Shown here one piece after another: positions 8,744 to 17,284 of a stretch of 64,000 nt of DNA (position 1 is its first letter; the number at the start of each line of letters is the position of its first letter). The stretch spans positions 248,001-312,000 of the forward strand of contig NZ_CAJPUX010000003.1 of assembly GCF_905397285.1 (NCBI RefSeq), in the 5' to 3' direction. Position numbers and translations under genes: made by a program. The notes under the pieces are model-generated. The model was given only the letters and a program-made list of their open reading frames with translations, did not search any database and had not been told where the DNA came from. The stretch comes from Cupriavidus plantarum. GTDB lineage: Bacteria; Pseudomonadota; Gammaproteobacteria; Burkholderiales; Burkholderiaceae.

Positions 8744-9679
8744 ATGGATATCTTTATCCAGCAGATCGTGAACGGTCTGGTGCTCGGCAGCATCTACGCG
8801 CTGATCGCACTGGGCTACACCATGGTCTACGGCATTCTGGGCATCATCAACTTCGCGCATGGCGATGTCCTGATGATTGGCGCGCTGACCGCGCTTTCCG
8901 CCATCCTCGGGCTGCAGAAGTTCGCGCCCGGACTGCCCGAATGGCTGACGCTGGTGATCGCCACGCTGATCGCCATGCCCGTGTGCGCGGTACTCTCGTA
9001 CACCATCGAACGGGTCGCCTATCGACCGTTGCGCAATGCGCCGCGCCTCGCGCCGCTCATCACCGCGATCGGGGTCTCGATCATTCTGCAAACCATGGGG
9101 ATGCTGATCTGGTCGCGTAACCCGCTGACCTTCCCGCAGCTGCTGCCTTCCGAGCCGATCGACATCGGTTCCACCGGCGCCACGATCACCGGCAAGGAAA
9201 TGGTGATCATCGGCATGGCCGTCATGGTCATGTCCGGCCTGCTCGCCCTCGTCAACCGCACCAAGCTCGGCCGCGCGATGCGCGCTACCGCCGAGAACCA
9301 GAAGGTGGCGGGCCTGATGGGCGTGAACCCCAACTTCGTGATCTCGGCCACGTTCATGATCGGCGCCGCGCTCGCAGCGCTGGCCGGCGTGATGATGGCC
9401 ACCAACTACGGCAACGCGCACTTCTACATGGGCTTTATCCCGGGCCTGAAGGCGTTCACGGCGGCCGTGCTTGGCGGCATCGGCAACCTCGCCGGCGCCA
9501 TGGTCGGCGGCATGCTGCTCGGTCTGATCGAAGCGCTTGGCGCCGGCTACATCGGCGACCTGACCAATGGTGTGTTCGGCTCGAACTACCAGGACGTCTT
9601 TGCATTCATCGTGCTGATTATCGTGCTCGTGTTCCGTCCGTCCGGCATCATGGGCGAACGTGTCGCGGACCGTGCCTGA
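8744..9679 (+). CDS. livH: Branched-chain amino acid ABC transporter, permease LivH
   Basis: A 311-residue polytopic inner-membrane protein beginning MDIFIQQIVNGLVLGSIYALIALGYTMVYGI, the standard LivH N terminus, with the GIINFAHGD motif after the first segments. RAMRATAENQKVAGLMGVN is the cytoplasmic loop that contacts the ATPases, and GGIGNLAGAMVGG is conserved near the C terminus. AGGAG lies 6 nt before the ATG. It pairs with LivM to form the translocation pore. Confidence 0.95.
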   Translation: MDIFIQQIVNGLVLGSIYALIALGYTMVYGILGIINFAHGDVLMIGALTALSAILGLQKFAPGLPEWLTLVIATLIAMPVCAVLSYTIERVAYRPLRNAPRLAPLITAIGVSIILQTMGMLIWSRNPLTFPQLLPSEPIDIGSTGATITGKEMVIIGMAVMVMSGLLALVNRTKLGRAMRATAENQKVAGLMGVNPNFVISATFMIGAALAALAGVMMATNYGNAHFYMGFIPGLKAFTAAVLGGIGNLAGAMVGGMLLGLIEALGAGYIGDLTNGVFGSNYQDVFAFIVLIIVLVFRPSGIMGERVADRA

Positions 9680-9692
9680 GGAGAGCGAATCC

Positions 9693-10847
9693 ATGAATAC
9701 CCCGATTCCATCCACGGCCGTCGCCGCGCCGTCGAAAGTTCCGGCGAAGACCCTGGCCGCGCTGCTCGGCTTCCTCGTGATCGCCCTGTGCGCGCCGTTC
9801 TTCGTGCAGTCGTTCGGCGGCAACTACTGGGTGCGCGTGCTCGACTTCGCGCTGCTCTACATCATGCTGGCGCTGGGCCTGAACATCGTGGTGGGCTTTG
9901 CCGGCCTGCTTGACCTGGGCTATATCGCGTTCTACGCGGTGGGCGCCTATTGCATGGCGCTGCTGGGCTCGCCCCACCTCGCCAACCAGTTCGAGGCGAT
10001 CCAGGCGCTGTTCCCGACCGGTATCCACCTGACGATGTGGCTCGTCTTGCCGATTGCCGTGGCGGTGGCCGCGACATTTGGCGTGCTGCTGGGTGCGCCG
10101 ACGCTGAAGCTGCGCGGCGACTACCTGGCCATCGTGACGCTGGGCTTCGGCGAGATCATCCGGATCTTCATGAACAACCTGGACCGTCCGGTGAACATCA
10201 CCAACGGCCCCAAGGGCATCACCGGCGTGGACCCGGTACATATCTTCGGCTTCGACTTCTCCAAGTCCCACGAGATCTTCGGGATGAAGTTCACGCCGGT
10301 GTTCATGTACTACTACCTGCTGGTGTTCCTGGTCATCGTGATCGTGTTCATCTGCCTGCGTCTGCAGAACTCGCGTATTGGCCGCGCATGGGTGGCGATT
10401 CGCGAAGACGAGATCGCGGCCAAGGCGATGGGCATCAACACGCGCAACATGAAGCTGCTCGCATTCGCCATGGGCGCATCGTTCGGCGGCGCCTCGGGCG
10501 CGGTGTTCGGCGCGTTCCAGGGCTTCGTGTCGCCGGAATCGTTCACGCTGTGGGAGTCGATCTACATCCTCGCGATCGTGGTGCTCGGCGGCATGGGCCA
10601 TATCCCGGGCGTGATCCTGGGCGGCATCCTGTTGGTCGGCTTCCAGGAACTGCTGCGCGTCGTGGCGGAACCGCTGCAGACGGGCCTGTTCGGCCACGTG
10701 ATCGTGGACGCGGAAGTCCTGCGTCAGCTGCTGTTCGGCGTGGCCCTCGTGGCGGTGATGCTGTTCCGCCCGGCCGGTATCTGGCCGTCGCCGCGCAAGG
10801 AAGATCGCCCCGTGGTGCGCCGCGCCGGCAGCATCGGCCGTCTGTGA
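9693..10847 (+). CDS. livM: Branched-chain amino acid ABC transporter, permease LivM
   Basis: Second membrane subunit, 384 residues from the ATG at 9693, which has GAGGAGAG just upstream; an earlier in-frame ATG at 9660 overlaps livH and is less likely. About ten hydrophobic segments are visible, including LGLNIVVGFAGLLDLGYIAFYAVGAY, and the coupling loop reads RIGRAWVAIREDEIAAKAMGIN. The C terminus is charged and cytoplasmic. It ends 17 nt before livG. Confidence 0.95.
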   Translation: MNTPIPSTAVAAPSKVPAKTLAALLGFLVIALCAPFFVQSFGGNYWVRVLDFALLYIMLALGLNIVVGFAGLLDLGYIAFYAVGAYCMALLGSPHLANQFEAIQALFPTGIHLTMWLVLPIAVAVAATFGVLLGAPTLKLRGDYLAIVTLGFGEIIRIFMNNLDRPVNITNGPKGITGVDPVHIFGFDFSKSHEIFGMKFTPVFMYYYLLVFLVIVIVFICLRLQNSRIGRAWVAIREDEIAAKAMGINTRNMKLLAFAMGASFGGASGAVFGAFQGFVSPESFTLWESIYILAIVVLGGMGHIPGVILGGILLVGFQELLRVVAEPLQTGLFGHVIVDAEVLRQLLFGVALVAVMLFRPAGIWPSPRKEDRPVVRRAGSIGRL

Positions 10848-10864
10848 ACGAAGGAGGAACAGGT

Positions 10865-11641
10865 ATGAGCAACAACGATTTCCTCCTGTCCGTACAGGGG
10901 GTCAACAAGCGATTCGGCGGCCTGCAGGCGCTGTCCGAAGTGGGCCTGCAGATCAAGCCGGGCGAGATCTATGGCCTGATCGGGCCGAACGGCGCGGGCA
11001 AGACCACGTTCTTCAACGTGATCACCGGTCTGTACACGCCGGACTCGGGCGAATTCGTGCTGGGCGGCCAGCCGTACCAGCCGACGGCTGTGCATGAAGT
11101 GGCCAAGGCCGGCATTGCGCGCACGTTCCAGAACATCCGCCTGTTCGGCGACATGACCGCGCTGGAGAACGTGATGGTCGGTCGCCACGTGCGGTCGAAG
11201 GCCGGCATCCTCGGCGCCGTGTTTCGTCCGCCTTCGGTGCGGCGCGAGGAAGAGGGCATCGAGGACATGGCGCACGACCTGCTCGACTACGTCGGCATCG
11301 GCAAGTACGCCAACTTCACGTCGCGCAACCTGTCGTACGGTCACCAGCGCCGCCTGGAGATCGCGCGCGCGCTGGCCACCGAGCCGAAGCTGCTGGCGCT
11401 CGACGAACCGGCGGCGGGCATGAACGCCACCGAGAAGGTCGAACTGCGCGGCCTGCTCGACAAGATCCGCGGCGATGGCAAGACCATTCTGCTGATCGAG
11501 CACGACGTGAAGCTCGTGATGGGGCTGTGCAACCGCCTGACCGTGCTCGACTACGGCAAGGTGATCGCACAGGGTCTGCCGCAGGAAGTGCAGAACAACC
11601 CCGCGGTGATCGAGGCCTACCTCGGCGCGTCGGCGCACTGA
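10865..11641 (+). CDS. livG: Branched-chain amino acid ABC transporter, ATPase LivG
   Basis: A 258-residue ABC ATPase with Walker A GPNGAGKTT (40-48), a Q-loop in ARTFQNIRLF, the signature region LSYGHQRRLEIARAL, Walker B LLALDEPAAGM and the switch histidine in IEHDVKLVM. LSYGHQ in place of the usual LSGGQ is normal for LivG. AAGGAGG lies about 8 nt before the ATG. It forms a heterodimer with LivF that powers uptake through LivHM. Confidence 0.96.
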   Translation: MSNNDFLLSVQGVNKRFGGLQALSEVGLQIKPGEIYGLIGPNGAGKTTFFNVITGLYTPDSGEFVLGGQPYQPTAVHEVAKAGIARTFQNIRLFGDMTALENVMVGRHVRSKAGILGAVFRPPSVRREEEGIEDMAHDLLDYVGIGKYANFTSRNLSYGHQRRLEIARALATEPKLLALDEPAAGMNATEKVELRGLLDKIRGDGKTILLIEHDVKLVMGLCNRLTVLDYGKVIAQGLPQEVQNNPAVIEAYLGASAH

Positions 11642-11659
11642 TCCGGGAGGCGAATCGAG

Positions 11660-12376
11660 ATGAAACAGACAATCCTGAAGATTTCCGGCCTGAAGGTCGC
11701 GTACGGCGGCATCCAGGCCGTCAAGGGCGTGGACCTCGAGATCCACGACGGCGAGCTCGTCACGCTGATCGGGGCCAACGGCGCGGGCAAGACCACGACC
11801 ATGAAGGCCATCACGGGCCTGCAGGGCTGGGCCGGCGGCGACGTGGAGTACATGGGCAAGTCCATCAAGGGCGTGCCCAGCTACACGCTGCTCAAGCAGG
11901 GCCTGGCGATGGTGCCGGAAGGGCGCGGCGTGTTCGCGCGCATGACTATCACCGAGAACCTGCAGATGGGCGCGTACACGCGCAGCGACGAGGCCGGCAT
12001 CAAGGCCGACATCGATCGCATGTTCGAAACGTTCCCGCGCCTGAAGGAGCGTGCCAACCAGCTGGCCGGCACGATGTCCGGCGGCGAGCAGCAGATGCTG
12101 GCGATGGCGCGCGCGCTGATGAGTCAGCCCAAGCTGCTGCTGCTCGACGAGCCGTCGATGGGTCTCTCGCCGATCATGGTCGAGAAGATCTTCGAGGTCG
12201 TCCGGACGGTATCGGGGCAGGGCGTGACGATCCTGCTCGTCGAGCAGAACGCGCGCCTGGCGCTGCAGGCCGCGCACCGCGGTTACGTGATGGAGTCCGG
12301 TCTCGTGACGATGAGCGGCGACGCGCGGCAGATGCTGGACGACCCGAAGGTGCGTGCCGCTTATCTGGGTGAATAA
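11660..12376 (+). CDS. livF: Branched-chain amino acid ABC transporter, ATPase LivF
   Basis: A 238-residue ABC ATPase with Walker A GANGAGKTT (38-46), signature MSGGEQQMLAMARALM, Walker B LLLLDEPSMGLSP and the switch histidine position replaced by VEQNARLAL, as is usual for LivF. It starts 18 nt after livG, follows GGGAGG, and is the last gene of the operon, closed by a bidirectional terminator. Confidence 0.96.
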   Translation: MKQTILKISGLKVAYGGIQAVKGVDLEIHDGELVTLIGANGAGKTTTMKAITGLQGWAGGDVEYMGKSIKGVPSYTLLKQGLAMVPEGRGVFARMTITENLQMGAYTRSDEAGIKADIDRMFETFPRLKERANQLAGTMSGGEQQMLAMARALMSQPKLLLLDEPSMGLSPIMVEKIFEVVRTVSGQGVTILLVEQNARLALQAAHRGYVMESGLVTMSGDARQMLDDPKVRAAYLGE

Positions 12377-12402
12377 CCCTTGAGCGGATGTATGCCAGCA
12401 TG

Positions 12403-12430
12403 AAAAAAGCCCCGCATTGCGGGGCTTTTT
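12403..12430. terminator. Bidirectional terminator between livF and the aminotransferase
   Basis: The stem GCCCCGC/GCGGGGC (12409-12415 and 12419-12425) with a 3-nt loop is flanked by six A and five T, so it works on both strands. It serves livF on the plus strand and the convergent aminotransferase gene on the minus strand. Confidence 0.9.
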
Positions 12431-12446
12431 CGTGGCCCGCGAAGGG

Positions 12447-13634
12447 TCAGGCCAGCTTCTTCAGCAGCGTGCGCAGCATGCCGATCATCTGGTCGATCTC
12501 CTCGCGCGTGACGTTCAGCGCCGGCATGAAGCGCAGCAGGTTCGGCCGCGGCGAGTTCAGCAGCAGGCCTTCCGGACCCATGTCGCGCGCCTCTTCCACG
12601 ATCTGCGGGCCGATGTCCTTGCCGAGCATCAGCGCGCGCAGCAGGCCGTCGCCGCGCTCGCCCGCGAGGCCGAATTCGGCGGTCAGGGCCAGCAACTGCT
12701 CGCGCAGGTAGTCGGCCTTCGCGCGCACGTCCTCGAGGAAGCCCGGGGCCACCAGTTGCTCGATGACGGCGGCGCCGACCGCGGTCATCAGCGGGTTGCC
12801 GTTGTAGGTACCGCCCTGGTCGCCGGCCTCGAAGCTCGCGACGTCGCCCTTGCACAGCAGCGCGGCCAGCGGCACGCCGCCGCCGATGCCCTTGCCGAGC
12901 GTCATGATGTCCGGCTCCACGCCCGACAGTTCGTACGCGAACAGCGTGCCGCAGCGGCCGCAGCCCGTTTGCACTTCATCGACGATGAACAGCACCTTGT
13001 GCTTGTCGGCCAGCGCGCGCAGGCCCTGCATGAATTCGCGCGTGGCCGGAATCACGCCGCCCTCGCCCTGCACGGGTTCGAGCATGATGCCCACGGTCTT
13101 GTCGTTGATCAGCGCTTCCACCGACGCCAGGTCGTTGAGCTCGGCCTTCGGAAAGCCCGGCACTTGCGGCGCGAAGATCTTGTCCCAGCCAGCCTTGCCC
13201 GACGCGCTCATCGTGGCGAGCGTGCGGCCATGGAAGCTGTGGTTCATCGTGATGATCTCGAACGCGCCGTTCTTGTGCTTCTGGCCCCATTTGCGCGCGA
13301 GCTTGATCGCGCCTTCGTTGGCTTCCGCGCCGCTGTTGGCGAAGAACACCTTGTCGAAGCAGCTGTTGTCTGTGAGCAGCTTCGCCAGCGCGAGCATCGG
13401 CTCGTTGTAGAACGCCGGGCTGGGGTTCAGCAGCTTGCGCGCCTGCTTCTCCAGCGCCGCGATCATGCCTTCGTTCGAATGGCCGAGGCTGTTCACGGCC
13501 CAGCCCTGCACGAAATCCAGATAGCGCTTGCCGTTGTGATCCGTCAGCCACGACCCCTTGCCTTCGGTGAAGACCAGCTCGGGGCGGTTGGTGATGTACA
13601 TCAGGGATTGGACGGGATACTCAGCAAATGCCAT
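12447..13634 (-). CDS. argD: Acetylornithine transaminase (class III PLP aminotransferase)
   Basis: A 395-residue class III aminotransferase of the ArgD type, which uses PLP to interconvert N-acetylglutamate semialdehyde and acetylornithine in arginine synthesis. SGAEANE (101-107) is the cofactor phosphate site, [15 protein letters not shown] holds the aspartate that contacts the pyridine ring, and K248 in TLGKGIGGG is the Schiff-base lysine. The start at [10 protein letters not shown] follows AGGAGTCC. Related members act on ornithine or GABA, so the substrate is not certain from sequence. The upstream leader with an arginine-rich mini-ORF supports a role in arginine synthesis. Confidence 0.85.
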   Translation of the reverse strand: MAFAEYPVQSLMYITNRPELVFTEGKGSWLTDHNGKRYLDFVQGWAVNSLGHSNEGMIAALEKQARKLLNPSPAFYNEPMLALAKLLTDNSCFDKVFFANSGAEANEGAIKLARKWGQKHKNGAFEIITMNHSFHGRTLATMSASGKAGWDKIFAPQVPGFPKAELNDLASVEALINDKTVGIMLEPVQGEGGVIPATREFMQGLRALADKHKVLFIVDEVQTGCGRCGTLFAYELSGVEPDIMTLGKGIGGGVPLAALLCKGDVASFEAGDQGGTYNGNPLMTAVGAAVIEQLVAPGFLEDVRAKADYLREQLLALTAEFGLAGERGDGLLRALMLGKDIGPQIVEEARDMGPEGLLLNSPRPNLLRFMPALNVTREEIDQMIGMLRTLLKKLA

Positions 13635-13688
13635 GGCGGACTCCTGGGGTCGGCATGAAACGATGAACGGAATGTGAAGGGTGCGCGG

Positions 13689-13814
13689 AAAACAAAAAGC
13701 CACGGGGGCTGCCCGTGGCTCGTTGACCTGAACTAACGCTGTCGACGATCAGCCGCGTGGCACCCCGGAGAGGGGCAACGTACGGGATTGGCGTCGGATG
13801 TGGCGTTGGTTCAT
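13689..13814 (-). promoter_or_regulatory. Putative arginine attenuator: leader peptide and terminator before argD
   Basis: Reading the minus strand, an ORF of 21 codons runs from ATG 13814 to TGA 13749 and contains five arginines (codons 4, 7, 8, 11 and 20). It is followed by a strong terminator: 8-bp stem GCCACGGG/CCCGTGGC (13719-13712 and 13706-13699) and TTTTTGTTTT. Inside the ORF, CCCC (13775-13772) can pair with GGGG (13766-13763), and GGGGTGCC (13766-13759) can instead pair with GGCAGCCCC (13713-13705) of the terminator, with one bulged G. The first two pairings exclude each other, and the second excludes the terminator, the classic 1:2 / 2:3 / 3:4 attenuator layout. Function is inferred. 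Confidence 0.55.
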
Positions 13815-13821
13815 GGCGGCC

Positions 13822-13850
13822 AATATAAGGCGCATGCGTCCCGGTGTCAA
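13822..13850 (-). promoter_or_regulatory. Strong sigma-70 promoter of the argD leader
   Basis: On the minus strand TTGACA (13850-13845) and TATATT (13827-13822) are exactly 17 bp apart, near perfect consensus. The expected start falls at 13815-13814, on the A of the leader ATG, so the leader peptide may be translated as a leaderless message. The terminator of the leader therefore belongs to argD, not to the upstream reductase gene. Confidence 0.8.
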
Positions 13851-13920
13851 AACGAAATTTGTCGGACCCCGGTGGCATCGTTGTGTCGGCGGAACGGCCT
13901 GGGGCCAGATCCGGGCCGAG

Positions 13921-14976
13921 TCAGGCCGCGCCGGAGGCGTGCAGATCGGCCTCCGAGGTGAACGAATCGGCGAAGAACGCGTCCTCGTGCAGCCGGCACT
14001 GGGCCGTGAAATCCTGTCGCGCGGCGTTGACCATGACGGGCGCGCCGCACGCGTAGACCTCGTGGCCGGACAGGTCCGGATGGTCGGCGATCACGGCCTG
14101 GTGCACGAAGCCCGTGCGGCCCGTCCACTGGTCCTCGTCGGCGGCGTTGGACACGACCGGCACATAGCGGAAGTTCGGCAGCTCGCGCGCCCACTGCTCG
14201 CAGAGCGCGTGCATGTAGAGGTCGCGCGGACGGCGGCCGCCCCAGTACAGCGTCATCGGACGCTCGATGCCCGTGTACTTCGCGTGCTCGACGATGGCCT
14301 TGATCGGCGCGAAGCCGGTGCCCGACGCCAGCAGGATGATCGGCTTGTCCGAGTCCTCGCGCAGGAAGAAGCTGCCAAGCGGGCCTTCGAAGCGCAGGAT
14401 GTCGCGTTCCTTCATCGCCGGTGCGCCTTCCTTCGCCCCGAACACGTAGTCCGTGAACGCGCCGCCGGGCATATGGCGGATATGCAGTTCGATCGGGCCT
14501 TCCTCGTGCGGCGCGGTGGCGATGGAATAGCTGCGGCGCTTGCCGTCGCGGAGCAGAAACTCGACGTACTGGCCAGCCAGGAACTGCATGCGCTCCGTGG
14601 CGGGCAGTTGCAGGCGGACGGACACGACGTCGTCGGCCAGGCGCTCGATGGTCTGCACGCGGCAGGGAATCTTCTTGATGGGGATGTCGCCGGCGCCATG
14701 CACCTCGCGGCATTCGATCGTGATGTCCGACGTGGCATTCGCGCAGCAGAACAGCGCGCGGCCTTCGGTTTTCTCCTGCGCCGTCAGTGCCGAAGCGGCA
14801 TGATCGCCCTGCACGAAGGTGCCGTCGATCACGCGCCCCTTGCAGGAGCCGCACGCACCGTTCTTGCAGCCGTACGGCATGCCGATGCTGTGGCGGAGGG
14901 CGCCGCCGAGGATAGTTTCGTCAGCGGCCACTTCAAACTTGTGGCCACTGGGCATGACGGTAACTTGATAAGCCAT
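13921..14976 (-). CDS. 2Fe-2S ferredoxin/flavin oxidoreductase (CDP-6-deoxy-hexulose reductase-like)
   Basis: A 351-residue single-chain electron-transfer protein. Residues 1-90 form a plant-type ferredoxin with C37, C42, C45 and a fourth cysteine at 77/78; residues 100-225 form the FAD domain with the RRSYSIAT motif; residues 230-340 form the NAD(P)H domain with GTGFAPIKA and a C-terminal YACGAPVMV. This layout is shared by CDP-6-deoxy-delta-3,4-glucoseen reductase (AscD/RfbI type), oxygenase reductases and related proteins. No sugar or oxygenase genes are adjacent, so the partner is unknown. The ATG at 14976 is only 10 bp from the divergent gene's start. Confidence 0.8.
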   Translation of the reverse strand: MAYQVTVMPSGHKFEVAADETILGGALRHSIGMPYGCKNGACGSCKGRVIDGTFVQGDHAASALTAQEKTEGRALFCCANATSDITIECREVHGAGDIPIKKIPCRVQTIERLADDVVSVRLQLPATERMQFLAGQYVEFLLRDGKRRSYSIATAPHEEGPIELHIRHMPGGAFTDYVFGAKEGAPAMKERDILRFEGPLGSFFLREDSDKPIILLASGTGFAPIKAIVEHAKYTGIERPMTLYWGGRRPRDLYMHALCEQWARELPNFRYVPVVSNAADEDQWTGRTGFVHQAVIADHPDLSGHEVYACGAPVMVNAARQDFTAQCRLHEDAFFADSFTSEADLHASGAA

Positions 14977-14986
14977 AATCGGGTCT

Positions 14987-16108
14987 ATGAGCCAAACTCT
15001 GTCGCCGCTCGCGGCAACGCTTCCTGTGACACGTGCTGTGACACCTGCTGTGTTCCTGTCGCCCACCGCGTCTTCCCCGCGGGCCAGCGCACCTCGCCGG
15101 CTCGGCCGTCCGCGCCTGCTGATCGTCGGCTGCGGAGACGTGGGCACGCGCTGCCTGCGACTTCTGGCGGCACGCATGCGCGTGTTCGCGGTGACATCGC
15201 AGCCCGCGCGGCGGGACGCGTTGCGCAACGCGGGCGCCGTGCCGATCGTGGCCGACCTCGACCGGCCCGCCACGCTCGCGCGGCTGCGCGGGCTCGCGGA
15301 CCGCGTGCTCGACCTCGCGCCGCCACCCGGGCAGGGTGAGGGCGATCCGCGCACACGGGCCTTGCTGGCCGCGCTGCGCCGGACCGCCTGGCGCCAGCGG
15401 AGGTCGCAACTGAGATTGCAACCGAGGTCGCAACCCACGGGCGCTGCGTCCGTCTGGCGGCACGGCGACGAGCCCGTCATTCTACCCGAGCGGGGCTGGC
15501 ATCGGGCGACCTTGCCCGCCCCGGCGAATACGCCGGCCGGCGTGTTCGTCTACGCCAGCACGACGGGCGTGTATGGCGATCGTGGCGGCGCGCGGGTCCA
15601 GGAGTTTCATACGGTGCGGCCGCAAACCGCGCGGGCGCGCCGCCGCGTGGCCGCCGAAGGCCTCGTGCGCGCGTTCGGCAGCGAAGCCGGGTGGCGCGCG
15701 AGCATCGTGCGCATTCCGGGCATCTATGCCGAGGACCGGCTGCCCATCGCGCGCCTGCACAAGCGCACGCCCGCGCTCGCGCCGCAGGACGATGTGTACA
15801 CGAGCCATATCCACGCCGACGACCTTGCCCGCACCATGATCGCCGCGTTATGGCGCGGCCGGCCGCAACGCGTGGTGCATGCCAGCGACGATACCGAGTT
15901 GCGCATGGCCGACTACTTCGACCTCGTGGCGGACCAGCGCGGCCTGCCGCGCCCGCCGCGCATCACGCGCCAGCATGCGCGCGAGGTCATCGATCCGACC
16001 CTGCTGAGCTTCATGAGCGAGTCGCGGCGGCTCGACAACCGGCGGCTCAAGCGCGAACTCCGCGTGCGGCTGCGGTTTCCCACGGTGCGCTCGTTCTTCG
16101 AGGCTTGA
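14987..16108 (+). CDS. NAD(P)-binding SDR/epimerase-like protein (YeeZ type)
   Basis: A 373-residue extended-SDR-like protein. The Rossmann motif LLIVGCGDVGTRCL starts near residue 44, and FVYASTTGVYGDRGG contains the YxxxT/SVYG region seen in YeeZ-like proteins. RIPGIYAEDRLP follows the family pattern, and the C terminus RLDNRRLKRELRVRLRFPT is typical. The first 43 residues are a Val/Ala/Pro/Ser-rich extension partly encoded by a 12-bp tandem repeat (15025-15052), so the true start may be one of the in-frame GTG codons. Substrate unknown. Confidence 0.75.
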   Translation: MSQTLSPLAATLPVTRAVTPAVFLSPTASSPRASAPRRLGRPRLLIVGCGDVGTRCLRLLAARMRVFAVTSQPARRDALRNAGAVPIVADLDRPATLARLRGLADRVLDLAPPPGQGEGDPRTRALLAALRRTAWRQRRSQLRLQPRSQPTGAASVWRHGDEPVILPERGWHRATLPAPANTPAGVFVYASTTGVYGDRGGARVQEFHTVRPQTARARRRVAAEGLVRAFGSEAGWRASIVRIPGIYAEDRLPIARLHKRTPALAPQDDVYTSHIHADDLARTMIAALWRGRPQRVVHASDDTELRMADYFDLVADQRGLPRPPRITRQHAREVIDPTLLSFMSESRRLDNRRLKRELRVRLRFPTVRSFFEA

Positions 16109-16166
16109 TCCCGAACTAACCCTCCTGGGTGCTTCGGTGGTGGCATGGCGTTTGCGTAAGGGTCGG

Positions 16167-16179
16167 CTTGTCTATACAG
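16167..16179. promoter_or_regulatory. HutC-like operator (distal)
   Basis: CTTGTCTATACAG matches, in the opposite orientation, the sites at 16255 and 19829. It lies about 88 bp upstream of the operator-promoter at 16251, a distance that would allow DNA looping by a dimeric repressor. Confidence 0.55.
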
Positions 16180-16250
16180 CGTGCCTGTCCCGCGCCTCCT
16201 TTTGGTGCGTACGCGGCGCAAGCCGCGTCGGGCTCGGTGCAAACCCTCCA

Positions 16251-16280
16251 TTGACTTGTATAGACAGGTGCCGCTAGATT
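16251..16280 (+). promoter_or_regulatory. Promoter with embedded HutC-like operator, ABC importer
   Basis: TTGACT (16251-16256) and TAGATT (16275-16280) are 18 bp apart. The spacer holds CTTGTATAGACAGG (16255-16268), with the same TGTATAGACAGG core as the hutH site at 19831-19842. A GntR/HutC repressor bound here would block RNA polymerase directly. Urocanate is the known inducer of HutC in other bacteria; that it acts here is inference. Confidence 0.65.
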
Positions 16281-16312
16281 TCCATCACCCGTCCTACAAG
16301 GAGTCGATAGCA

Positions 16313-17260
16313 ATGATCCGAGCAATGCTTGCCACCGCTTTGGGAGCCACGGCGCTGGCCGCCGGCGCCGTTCAGGCGCAGAACGTGCCCGTGACGCTCG
16401 GCATGAGCGGATGGACGGGGTTTGCGCCGCTGACGCTCGCGGACAAGGCCGGCATCTTCAAGAAGAACGGGGTGGATGTCGAGATCAAGATGATCCCGCA
16501 GAAGGACCGGCACCTCGCGCTGGCGTCGGGCGCGATCCAGTGCGCCGCCACGACGGTGGAGACGCACGTCGCGTGGAACGCCAACGGCGTGCCCATCACG
16601 CAGATCGTCCAGCTCGACAAGTCCTACGGCGCCGATGGCCTGGCCGTGCGCGCCGACGTGAAGTCGTTCGCCGATCTCAAGGGCAAGACCGTCGGCGTGG
16701 ATGCGCCGGGCACCGCACCGTACTTCGGGCTCGCGTGGATGCTCAAGAAGAACGGCATGACGCTCAAGGACGTCAAGACCACGACGCTGTCGCCGCAGGC
16801 CGCCGCGCAGGCCTTCGTCGCGGGACAGAACGATGCGGCGATGACGTACGAGCCGTACCTGTCGACGGTGCGCGCCAATCCGGACAAGGGCCGCATTATC
16901 GCGACCACGCTCGACTACCCGATGGTCACGGATACGCTCGGCTGCGCGCCAAAATGGCTCAAGGACAATCCGAAGGCGGCGCAGGCGCTGGTCGACAGCT
17001 ACTTCGAGGCGATCGACATGATCCGCCGCGATCCGGCGAAGTCGAACGAGATCATGGGGGCCGCGGTCAAGCAGACCGGCGAGCAGTTCGCGAAGTCCTC
17101 GGCGTACCTGCGCTGGCAGGACAAGGAAGCGAACCGCGCGTTCTTCGGCGGCGAGCTCGCGAGCTTCAGCAAGGAGGCCGCGGCGCTGCTGCTCGAGATC
17201 GGCGTGATCCGGCAGGTGCCGGACGTGACCACGCTGTATGACGCGCGCTTCCTGAAGTAA
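16313..17260 (+). CDS. ABC transporter substrate-binding protein, NitT/TauT family (hut-linked)
   Basis: A 315-residue periplasmic protein with a signal peptide (MIRAMLATALGATALAAGAVQAQ, cleaved after AQA) and the SsuA/TauA-like fold start VTLGMSGWTGFAPLTLADKAGIFKKNGVD. AAGGAG precedes the ATG at 16313. It is followed by matching permease and ATPase genes and stands upstream of hutC and hutH with HutC-like sites in front. The likely cargo is therefore histidine, urocanate or a related imidazole compound rather than a sulfonate. The family assignment is clear; the substrate is inference. Confidence 0.82.
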   Translation: MIRAMLATALGATALAAGAVQAQNVPVTLGMSGWTGFAPLTLADKAGIFKKNGVDVEIKMIPQKDRHLALASGAIQCAATTVETHVAWNANGVPITQIVQLDKSYGADGLAVRADVKSFADLKGKTVGVDAPGTAPYFGLAWMLKKNGMTLKDVKTTTLSPQAAAQAFVAGQNDAAMTYEPYLSTVRANPDKGRIIATTLDYPMVTDTLGCAPKWLKDNPKAAQALVDSYFEAIDMIRRDPAKSNEIMGAAVKQTGEQFAKSSAYLRWQDKEANRAFFGGELASFSKEAAALLLEIGVIRQVPDVTTLYDARFLK

Positions 17261-17284
17261 GCCGCCGCGCATGGAGACGTTGGC

